A stretch of 64,000 nucleotides of DNA from positions 32,098-96,097 of the forward strand of contig JAFAGN010000018.1 in NCBI GenBank assembly GCA_023422695.1. Reading direction: 5' to 3'. A program made the position numbers and the translations under genes. Below the pieces are notes generated by a model, which saw nothing but the letters and a program-made list of their open reading frames with translations, was not told the DNA's origin and did no database searches. This document shows positions 1 to 6,797 of the stretch, in pieces (the stretch's first letter is position 1; each line of letters opens with the position of its first letter). Origin of the DNA: Pseudomonadota bacterium. GTDB lineage: Bacteria > Pseudomonadota > Alphaproteobacteria > Sphingomonadales > Sphingomonadaceae.

Positions 1-15
1 GTCAGGAGACACATC

Positions 16-339
16 ATGGGAGCCATCGGCTTCGTTAGCGGCACGATCGAGAAGGGCTTTGTCGGCGAACTTCGCACCCTCTCGATCAGGGTGCCGATCG
101 AGATTCGCATCAACCGCGGCAAGGGGAGCGACGTGCAGCCCGACTACCGCGTCTACTCTGACGACGTCGAGATCGGCGCGGGATGGGTGCGCCTCGCGGC
201 AGTTTCCGAGCGCCGCTATGTGTCGCTCGCGCTCGAAGCCCCCGAGTTCGGGCAGCGACGCCTTTATGCGAACCTTGCTCGCGCGGCAGGGCAGGACAAT
301 CCCGACGCTTATGCGCTGCTCTGGAACCCCGCTGACTGA
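16..339 (+). CDS. DUF736 family protein
   Basis: A 107-residue protein starting MGAIGFVSG, with the DUF736 pattern: a short N-terminal strand region, a GFVGELRTL segment, and a central run on DNA-element-like 'YRVYSDD' residues. An AGGAGA ribosome site sits about 7 bases before the ATG. The function of DUF736 is unknown; the family is frequent in conjugative and integrative elements of Alphaproteobacteria, which fits its place at the edge of an accessory island. The gene lies 84 bases before the nucleotidyltransferase-HEPN gene on the same strand. Family assignment is by recognition of the sequence pattern and is fairly secure. Confidence 0.75.
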   Translation: MGAIGFVSGTIEKGFVGELRTLSIRVPIEIRINRGKGSDVQPDYRVYSDDVEIGAGWVRLAAVSERRYVSLALEAPEFGQRRLYANLARAAGQDNPDAYALLWNPAD

Positions 340-422
340 CGGCGTGCAGGAAACGCGGGTTATTCTCGCACTGGCTGCAATAGCTGGTGCGCGGGAGCCC
401 CCGCCTTGATAGGGTGACGAAG

Positions 423-1352
423 ATGAAAAGCGGTATCGACCATCTCCCCCCGCACAAGCAGCGCGAACTCGAGCGCGTCGTCGAGATTATCTTCGAGGAA
501 TTCGAGGATGCGCTGGCGCTCGCGACCCAGGGCTGGAAGAAGAAGGGACGCATCTCGAAGATCATTCTCTACGGCAGCTATGCCCGCGGCGGCTGGGTCG
601 ACGAGCCGCACACCGCCAAGGGCTATCAGTCGGACTATGACCTGCTGATCATCGTCAACGACAAGCGGCTGACCGATCGGGCCGACTATTGGTCGAAGCT
701 CGACGACCGGCTCATTCGCGAGTTGTCAGTGACGAAGACGCTGCGGACGCCGGTGAATTTCATCGTGCACAGTCTCGACGAGGTGAACTCCGGGCTGTCG
801 CAGGGCCGCTATTTCTTCATGGACGTCGCGCGCGATGGGATTGCGCTGTACGAGGCTGAGGACAGTAAGCTTGCCGAGCCGCAGCCGAAGACACCGCATG
901 CGGCGCTGGAGATGGCGCGGGAGTATTTTGACGAGTGGTTTCCGAGCGGCGGCGAGTTCTTCGACAACTACCAATTCAATCTGGATAAGGAACGTTTCAA
1001 CAACGCCGCTTTCCAACTTCACCAAGCAGCGGAGCGCTACTACAATTGCGCTCTTCTCGTCTGCTCGTTCTACTCACCCCACGTGCATAACCTCGCCTTC
1101 CTGCGAACCCAAGCGGAGCGGATTGATACGCGGATAATCGATGCCTGGCCTCGCGAGACGAGGTCGGAGCGGTCTCACTTTGAGAAGCTGAAAGAGGCAT
1201 ACATCAAGGCGCGCTACTCTAAGCATTACAGCATCACCGCCCAGGAACTGGCTTGGCTGGGTGAGCGGGTTGCCGATCTGGCTAGCATCGTCGAACTGGT
1301 GTGCCGCGAACGCATTGTGCTCTTGGAATCGACGGCGCGCGACGCTGGCTGA
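423..1352 (+). CDS. Fused nucleotidyltransferase-HEPN protein
   Basis: A 309-residue protein. The N-terminal half is a minimal nucleotidyltransferase: GSYARGG near residue 42 is the GS(x)10 start motif and SDYDLLI near residue 65 gives the metal-binding D-x-D. The C-terminal half (about 170-300) is a helical HEPN domain with a terminal AYIKARYSKHY segment. Free MNT and HEPN domains form toxin-antitoxin pairs in which the nucleotidyltransferase modifies the HEPN toxin; here both are in one chain. The HEPN catalytic motif is normally R-x4-6-H, but the visible candidate is R-x3-H, so RNase activity is uncertain. ATG 423 is preferred over GTG 387 because conservation begins there. It is followed by a hairpin at 1367. 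Confidence 0.8.
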   Translation: MKSGIDHLPPHKQRELERVVEIIFEEFEDALALATQGWKKKGRISKIILYGSYARGGWVDEPHTAKGYQSDYDLLIIVNDKRLTDRADYWSKLDDRLIRELSVTKTLRTPVNFIVHSLDEVNSGLSQGRYFFMDVARDGIALYEAEDSKLAEPQPKTPHAALEMAREYFDEWFPSGGEFFDNYQFNLDKERFNNAAFQLHQAAERYYNCALLVCSFYSPHVHNLAFLRTQAERIDTRIIDAWPRETRSERSHFEKLKEAYIKARYSKHYSITAQELAWLGERVADLASIVELVCRERIVLLESTARDAG

Positions 1353-1366
1353 GGCTCCAAAAGCAA

Positions 1367-1390
1367 AGGGCCCTGCCATGGCAGAGCCCT
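1367..1390 (+). terminator. Hairpin after the nucleotidyltransferase-HEPN gene
   Basis: Inverted repeat of AGGGC-CTGCC with GGCAG-GCCCT (with small bulges), 15 bases after the stop codon, followed by a pyrimidine-rich tract (CTCTTCTTTC). A plausible rho-independent terminator, although the T-run is weak. Nothing else was seen between here and the DUF3253 stop at 1530. Confidence 0.5.
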
Positions 1391-1529
1391 CTCTTCTTTC
1401 GGCGTGGAGGGGTCTCCAACCGAAAGATGCCCCTTTTGCTCCCGGGGTCGCACGGAAGCATTAGAACGACGACAATAAGCCTCCGGTCGTCCATGGCAAT
1501 AAACACAGGTTAAGTCGGCGAACTTAGTT

Positions 1530-1784
1530 TTAGATCGCCGTGCTGATGCGATACGGTCCTTTGCGAAGGGGGAGGGTCTCACCCTTCCAGCTGAGCTGCA
1601 CCAGATTCTTGGCGAGCATGCCGTCGATTGCGGCATGGTCCGTTGGCATGGTGCTGCGCCAGTTCGGTCCGTCGATTATCGCGCGAGCGACCTCACTCGG
1701 ACATACCGAACCCCCAGGGAACCGGGCGGCCAGAAGCGCGAGAACTTCCTCACATACTTTATCGTCCACGCTCGCCTCCACCAC
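1530..1784 (-). CDS. DUF3253 family protein
   Basis: An 84-residue protein with the DUF3253 layout: an N-terminal helix (VCEEVLALLAARFPG), the segment CPSEVARAI, then NWRSTMP, and a C-terminal beta strand ending KGPYRIS. The family is a small winged-helix-like fold of unknown function. It probably starts at GTG 1784, inside the 3' end of the upstream UvrB/UvrC-motif gene (26-base overlap), so the two are likely co-transcribed. Family call is by sequence pattern. Confidence 0.75.
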   Translation of the reverse strand: MVEASVDDKVCEEVLALLAARFPGGSVCPSEVARAIIDGPNWRSTMPTDHAAIDGMLAKNLVQLSWKGETLPLRKGPYRISTAI

Positions 1785-2052
1785 GCGACGAGCGTCCTTT
1801 GGTCATAGGGTCTGGTTTCGGTGGCGGCTTCCATCCCGGAGGCGGTGTCATGCGTTGCTGGTTCGTGCCGAGTCCCATCGCCCCAGGCCGCTGCCGCTCG
1901 ATACCGGACAGGTCCGCCTTCTCTGCCTTGTCGGGGGTCGCGCCGCCGCGCAAAAGATTGATCTGGTCTCGGCAGCGGCGTGCCTCTTCGAAGTCGAGGT
2001 CGGCCACGGCGGCTTGCATTCTCTTTTGAAGTGCTTCGATTGTGTTGGCCAT
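1759..2052 (-). CDS. UvrB/UvrC-motif small protein
   Basis: A 97-residue protein whose first 35 residues form a UvrB/UvrC motif: IEALQKRMQAAVADLDFEEARRCRD-type sequence with the typical A-x(3)-DFE-x-A-x(3)-RD signature. This antiparallel helical hairpin mediates UvrB-UvrC contact and is also found in McsA-like stress proteins. The rest is a proline- and glycine-rich tail (MTPPPGWKPPPKP) without a fold I recognise. ATG 2052 is chosen because the motif begins at once after it; an in-frame ATG at 2067 is possible. It overlaps the DUF3253 gene downstream. The reading frame continues far upstream, but that part has no domain and is treated as non-coding. Confidence 0.7.
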   Translation of the reverse strand: MANTIEALQKRMQAAVADLDFEEARRCRDQINLLRGGATPDKAEKADLSGIERQRPGAMGLGTNQQRMTPPPGWKPPPKPDPMTKGRSSRGGGERGR

Positions 2053-2233
2053 TCTTACATTACGCATGACCCGAGGATTGGCCGCATCCAGTTGGCAGCG
2101 CCTGCATCTCGCCGGATAAGTTGCATACGAAACGATGTGTTGCGCTGTGGCATCAGTAAGAAAGAATCGCCGAACCGGTGCGGCAATTTCTATGGCCTCT
2201 TCCTTGCGTTGAAGTATGTGCCACCCGCGACCC

Positions 2234-2290
2234 GATGAAGGGGCTCCTTCATCACAAAAACTTGGCGGCCGTTCCGGCCGCCTTTTTTTT
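2234..2290 (+). terminator. Tandem hairpins with T-run
   Basis: First hairpin: GATGAAGG (2234-2241) pairs with CCTTCATC (2246-2253), followed by five A. Second hairpin: GGCGGCC (2264-2270) pairs with GGCCGCC (2276-2282), followed by eight T (2283-2290). The second is a strong rho-independent terminator on the plus strand; because A5 lies on its other side it may also work in the minus direction. No protein gene on the plus strand ends here, so it may end a small RNA. Confidence 0.65.
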
Positions 2291-2365
2291 GGGCTGATTG
2301 CAATTCCGGCGACTGGCGGCTCAGCGCCCGATGTCGGTCGTTGCGGCCGCCGGCAACCAACGCTC

Positions 2366-2542
2366 GAAAGCGGACATTCGGTTTCACGGTGATCAGAGGC
2401 AGCAGTGCGCCCCACCCAAGCCATTCGGAGGTATCGATCAAATACCCGAAAGCGGAAATTAGACCGAGCGGGCCGGCGGCAGGAATGTCGGACAACCCGG
2501 AAAGCTCCTTTCAGAAACGCCGACTGAGATAGCGGACGTTCT
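2366..2542. repeat. Dispersed repeat, three degenerate cores
   Basis: Three copies of a core related to GAAAGCGGACATT: 2366-2381 (exact), 2447-2461 (GGAAATT ending) and 2527-2542 (ATAGCGGACGTT). Related cores occur at 9764, 13288 and 21186, always in gene-free DNA of the island. This looks like a decayed intergenic repeat family; such GTCCGCTTTC-type elements are scattered in sphingomonad genomes. Confidence 0.5.
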
Positions 2543-2716
2543 AAGTTGCGAACCGGCATGTAAAATTTCGTCGACATTGCTGAGATGTTTAAGCTGCGAG
2601 GCAAAAAGGCAGTTGCGACTAATTTGTAGGTGCGCTCAGAGCTTGCGCCAGAGCAGCGCCTCGAGCTTGTCGATCTGAAGTGCGACCGATGACGGCGGAA
2701 CATCAAATGCATCTAC

Positions 2717-5359
2717 CTATTTCTTAGGTTTCATCTGCGGGCGAGCCGATTCGGCGGCAAGGCCCTCCGCCTTCATATCCGCGATGAGGTTTTCGAGCGC
2801 CGCGATGTCGACATTGAATTCATCGGGCTTGGGAACAGGAACCGTGTCCGCCGCCGGATTGTCGTGACTATGGGTATTTGCCTTCGTCATTCCTTCGTGG
2901 AAGCGGATCGCGAGCGCATCGGACAGTGTGACGAAGCGCAACAGCTGCGTCTGAATGACGTCGGTGCCACGACGCACGATGTCGCGAAAAATCACTTCCT
3001 CGACTACACGCTCATAGGTATCGCGTAGACGTCCATAGAGGTGCTTGACCTTGTATTCATAGTCGGCGGGACTAGTCGCGAGCAGTTTGGGAAGCGGCGC
3101 GAAGTCGTTCTTGATCTTGCCGATGCGCTTGGCGACGTTGAGACCCTTCCAAACCATGCCTGCAGGGTCGATTTTACCCGCCGCATCTTTGTCACCGAAC
3201 AGAGCAATCGTCACCGGTTCAAGGCCCCGGTTTTCCGCGGCGGTACAGAGCTCGTTGAAGAAGATTATGTCGTGGGTGAACACGACGACCTGGCGTTGGC
3301 AAGCCTCTTCAGCGAGCCGTTCCGCAACGCGCGCACTGCGGTCGCGGTCGAGCGAGGACACTGGATCGTCGACGACGATCGGGCCGGAACCATCGGTCAA
3401 CGCCACCTCGGTCAGGAATCCCGCGAGTGCGAGCGCACGCTGCTCACCTTCGCTGAGAATTTCGGAGGTCACCTTGGTGAGCTTGGTCTGCGGATCGACC
3501 TCGAATTTCGCCTCGGTCTGGCTGCTCTTGCGCGAAAGGCCGACCTTTAAGTGCATGATGTCGAACCGTTCACGCTCCGCATCAAATTGCGTGACGACAG
3601 CGGTCGTCAAATGCATATCGACCAGTTCGTTTGCACGTTGCGTGATGCTTCTGGTGTGCACTTCGCCGAGCGCTTTTTCATAGGCGGCATCGGCGATCAT
3701 CAGATCGCGCCGGGTCACGAGCTTTGTCCGATTGGCGGCGAGGATCTTCTTGTCCTCGAGTTCAGCCTTCTCGGCGACCAGCTTGTCGCGCTCCTCCGTT
3801 TCCCCGGCCTTGGCGAAAGCTTCCTTCTCGTCGCGCAGCTTCTGCGCCAGCGCTTTCAGCTCGGCATGCGGCGAAACAAACGCTGGAATGGGCTTGGTGT
3901 CTTCGCCCGCCAACCTCGCAGCGGCATCTGTCCGCCGGTCGATCGATGCGATTTGGAAACTCGCCACGGCGTCGGCGAGACCGCCGTCGCGTTGCCGGAC
4001 CTGGTCGACCCGATCGGTAAACCCCTCAGCGCGTAACTGCGTCAGCGGTGCAAGCGCTCCTGCGGCGTCCGCGAGCGCCTTCTCGGCCTTCGTGGCGGCC
4101 ACATCGAGCGTGTCGTCCATATATTTCTGAAAGCGCTGCATCCGCTCCGCGCCATCTTCTCGCAGTGGCTGCTGACACAGCACGCAGGCCGCCGGGCCAC
4201 TATCGCTGGCTAGGACCGGAAAGTCTGACCCGGCATAGGCTTCGCTTACGGAATAGTCGCGCGCTGCGTTCCACAGCGCCCGCCAGGTTTCGCTACCCAC
4301 TCCCGGGAGCGGCTCGTCGGTGAATAAGGCGCCTGCCGACAGCTGGGCCGTCTTGCGCGCGGTAACCGCAGTCTCGCGCAGGTTGGTGAACGTCGCCAGA
4401 GAAGCGTCCGAATAGGCAGTTGCCGCACTCTCGCATTCGCTGGCGATTGCATCGACCCATCCGATGAGCGCGTTGAGATCGGCAACCGCTGCGGCGCTGG
4501 CAGAGAGGATGGCCACGATTTCGTCGAGGCGCGCTTGGTCTTCTGGCTTGAACGTCGCTGCCTCATCGATTTTGACATTGTCCGTGGCCTTGGTGAGCGT
4601 CCGGTCGAATGTCTGCGCTTTGGTCGTGCGTTGCACGGGAAAGGCAATAGCGGTCAGGCTGACCTTGTTGCCGATCGCCGTCGCCCGTTCCGCCTCGAGA
4701 CACTCCTTCAATTTGAGGCAAACGCCGTTGAGCCGGTGGGGCAGAGCCAGGCCAAAGGGCAGATAACGAATCTGATTGCCGCTATCGACATAGAGCTGCG
4801 CCGACAAAGTATCGAACACCGCGACTTGCATGAGCTCGGGCCGGGCAGTCATTCCGCTCGTCCAGGCGATCGATGCGTCCCCGCTGCCTGTATCGACGAT
4901 GATCTCGGCGGCTTGCGGACCCGTGCTTCCGCCATAGACGTCGGAGAGAACCTTGAGCTTGTCCGCCTTTTCTACCCGCGTTCGGCAGGCCGTACGCAGA
5001 ATCCGCACGAAGCCGCTCTTGCCACTACCGTTGCGGCCGTAGACGACCGTCAGCGCCTTTGGACAAAAATCGAGACCGGCCTTCGGAACGAGCCGGTTGA
5101 CGTTCTCGACATTCGCGATCCCTTTGAGCACCACCGGTTGCTGCTTGCCACCGCCGAAATGCGCCTTCACGAAAGGCACCGGTGTGGGGGCCGGGCTTGG
5201 GAGGACGAAACCTGCGGCATGTTTGATCATTGCCAGCAGCTCGTCGGAATCCCCGTCGGTTAAATCATTGCTTACCGCAAGCCGTCGCAAGGCATCTTGG
5301 CGCCAAGGCGAAAGCTTCTTCGACCAGTTCTCGATATCGTCGATCGGCTCCGTCGCCAT
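2717..5359 (-). CDS. AAA_13-type ABC ATPase, RloC-like candidate
   Basis: An 880-residue ABC/SMC-like ATPase. Visible parts: Walker A GRNGSGKS (108-115), coiled-coil arms around a CVLC zinc-hook-like motif (392-395), ABC signature LSEGEQ (635-640), Walker B IVVDDPVSSLD (661-671) and H-loop FTHD (694-697). After the ATPase comes a helical C-terminal part with R779-x3-E783 in LRDTYERVVEE and histidines at 830 and 832 in HSHD. Rad50-type heads with a hook and a C-terminal R/E/H nuclease describe RloC, a phage-restricting anticodon nuclease related to PrrC. The assignment to AAA_13 is solid; the nuclease role is inference. It is divergent from the SbcD-like gene, with a 316-base spacer. Confidence 0.8.
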   Translation of the reverse strand: MATEPIDDIENWSKKLSPWRQDALRRLAVSNDLTDGDSDELLAMIKHAAGFVLPSPAPTPVPFVKAHFGGGKQQPVVLKGIANVENVNRLVPKAGLDFCPKALTVVYGRNGSGKSGFVRILRTACRTRVEKADKLKVLSDVYGGSTGPQAAEIIVDTGSGDASIAWTSGMTARPELMQVAVFDTLSAQLYVDSGNQIRYLPFGLALPHRLNGVCLKLKECLEAERATAIGNKVSLTAIAFPVQRTTKAQTFDRTLTKATDNVKIDEAATFKPEDQARLDEIVAILSASAAAVADLNALIGWVDAIASECESAATAYSDASLATFTNLRETAVTARKTAQLSAGALFTDEPLPGVGSETWRALWNAARDYSVSEAYAGSDFPVLASDSGPAACVLCQQPLREDGAERMQRFQKYMDDTLDVAATKAEKALADAAGALAPLTQLRAEGFTDRVDQVRQRDGGLADAVASFQIASIDRRTDAAARLAGEDTKPIPAFVSPHAELKALAQKLRDEKEAFAKAGETEERDKLVAEKAELEDKKILAANRTKLVTRRDLMIADAAYEKALGEVHTRSITQRANELVDMHLTTAVVTQFDAERERFDIMHLKVGLSRKSSQTEAKFEVDPQTKLTKVTSEILSEGEQRALALAGFLTEVALTDGSGPIVVDDPVSSLDRDRSARVAERLAEEACQRQVVVFTHDIIFFNELCTAAENRGLEPVTIALFGDKDAAGKIDPAGMVWKGLNVAKRIGKIKNDFAPLPKLLATSPADYEYKVKHLYGRLRDTYERVVEEVIFRDIVRRGTDVIQTQLLRFVTLSDALAIRFHEGMTKANTHSHDNPAADTVPVPKPDEFNVDIAALENLIADMKAEGLAAESARPQMKPKK

Positions 5360-5675
5360 GTTTCCCCTCGCTTCTGTCCCTGCTGCCCGCCGTGCTCAGG
5401 CCTAGGCGTGCCTCTTTTCGTCTTTCAAGCCGACCTGACAACTGCCAACCAATCGATGTGCCGGCAATTTTAATCCAGAACGAACACTTTCTTTGGTCTT
5501 GGTAGAGCCCTCTTGTCGCTTCGCCACCATTGTTCGATATCTGTTCGACGCATCGCGGAACCGATGCTAGTTTTATACGCAAGGGGGAGTTAGCAAAAGT
5601 GTTGCGTGTAAATAACCCGTTGGTTCGATTCCGGGATGTCGGGGACGATCCTCAAAGAGTAGAGGCTGGGGGAGG
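5360..5675. other. Divergent promoter region
   Basis: 316 bases between the ATPase gene (minus) and the SbcD-like gene (plus), presumably holding both promoters. The region is AT-richer than its surroundings around 5450-5490. A tRNA T-arm-like string (5619-5636) was seen but rejected as a tRNA. No operator or gene is identifiable. Confidence 0.5.
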
Positions 5676-6797
5676 ATGATCCGCATCCTCCACACAGCCG
5701 ACTGGCAGCTCGGCAAGCCGTTCGCGCGCTTCCCGGACGAGGTCCGTTCGGCGCTTTCCGAAGCTAGGCTCGATGTCGTCGACAAGATCGGCGCGCTCGC
5801 GCGGGAGCAGGAGGCCGGCCATGTGCTGGTCGCAGGCGACGTTTTTGACAATGTCGATCCGGGCGATCGCATCCTTACGCAAGCGCTTTCGCGCATGAGC
5901 CGGGCCAGCACGACCTGGTGGCTCATGCCTGGAAATCATGATCATGCTCGCGCCGACGGCCTCTGGTCGCGCGTTCGCCGCCAAGCGCCACCCAATGTCC
6001 GTGTGCTCGATCGTGCGGAAGCGGTGGAACTTGAGGAGCAGGCCTGGCTGCTTCCCGCGCCGCTCGAGCATCGGCGCACGCGGGACGATCCGACAGAGTC
6101 TTTCGCCTCGATGTCCACGCCCCTGGGCGCAATCCGTATCGGTCTTGCACACGGGTCGATTACCGATTTCGGTGGCAGCAGTCCCGCCACGAACGTCATT
6201 CCACCCGATCGGGCCCGTCAGGCGGGCCTCGACTATCTTGCGCTTGGCGACTGGCATGCTCATCTGCAAATCAACGATCGCACAGCCTATTGCGGTACGC
6301 CCGAAGTCGATGGCTTCGGGAGTGAGGAGCCCGGCAGTGTTATCCTCGCCGACTGCGCCGCCGGCGGCCCTCCGAGCCTGCAGCGCGTTCGATCAGGAAC
6401 TTATTGGTGGCTGACCCAGATATGGGAACTTCATGGTCGTGATGACTTCACGAGCGCGCTTCAAGGGCTGCGCGTGTCGGACGATCTCCCGCGGACTCTG
6501 CTCGACTTGCGTTTGGAGGGCACCGTTTCGCTCGCAGACCGCATCGCGATGCTGGATGAACTTGGGACCGTGCTCGCTCATGAGCTGCGCTGGCTCGACC
6601 TGCGTCATGAGGGCCTCGCGATCCGACCAACCGAAGACGATATCGCCGAAATCGATGTGCAGGGGACGCTTGCCAATGCGGCATCGCTGCTGGCGAGTAA
6701 GGCCGACGCGGGCGGCGACGAAGGATCGCTCGCGAGCGCCGCGCTCGAACGGCTCTATGTCGAAGCACTACGCGCGCAGCGGGAGGCTGACGCATGA
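5676..6797 (+). CDS. SbcD/Mre11-like metallophosphoesterase
   Basis: A 373-residue calcineurin-like phosphoesterase of the DNA-repair exonuclease group. Motifs in order: HTADWQLG (6-13), GDVFD near residue 53, GNHDH near residue 88, an HGS near residue 155 and GDWHAH near residue 189. The first motif, normally D-x-H in SbcD, reads D9-x-Q11, so one metal ligand is changed; the other metal ligands are present. Such enzymes act as Mn-dependent double-strand exonucleases and single-strand endonucleases with an SbcC/Rad50 partner. The stop codon overlaps the start of the next gene (ATGA), a typical sbcDC arrangement. A purine-rich GGGGGAGG runs directly up to the ATG. Confidence 0.85.
   Translation: MIRILHTADWQLGKPFARFPDEVRSALSEARLDVVDKIGALAREQEAGHVLVAGDVFDNVDPGDRILTQALSRMSRASTTWWLMPGNHDHARADGLWSRVRRQAPPNVRVLDRAEAVELEEQAWLLPAPLEHRRTRDDPTESFASMSTPLGAIRIGLAHGSITDFGGSSPATNVIPPDRARQAGLDYLALGDWHAHLQINDRTAYCGTPEVDGFGSEEPGSVILADCAAGGPPSLQRVRSGTYWWLTQIWELHGRDDFTSALQGLRVSDDLPRTLLDLRLEGTVSLADRIAMLDELGTVLAHELRWLDLRHEGLAIRPTEDDIAEIDVQGTLANAASLLASKADAGGDEGSLASAALERLYVEALRAQREADA

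Larger units (their letters stand above)
2053..2716. other. Gene-free stretch with hairpins and repeat cores
   Basis: Over 650 bases without a convincing gene. It holds two adjacent hairpins (2234-2290) and three copies of a dispersed repeat core between 2366 and 2542. Short open frames cover it but show no ribosome site, no domain, and run through the terminator hairpin. Confidence 0.6.

Noticed and set aside
2190..2495. Minus-strand 101-codon frame before the UvrB/UvrC-motif gene
   Set aside because: It runs through the terminator hairpin and the repeat cores, which explains its open frame.
5619..5636. tRNA T-arm-like string (GTTGGTTCGATTCCGGG) before the SbcD-like gene
   Set aside because: The stem pairs poorly and no anticodon arm, D-arm or acceptor stem is found around it. 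A tRNA-fragment attachment site was considered, but no second copy was noticed.
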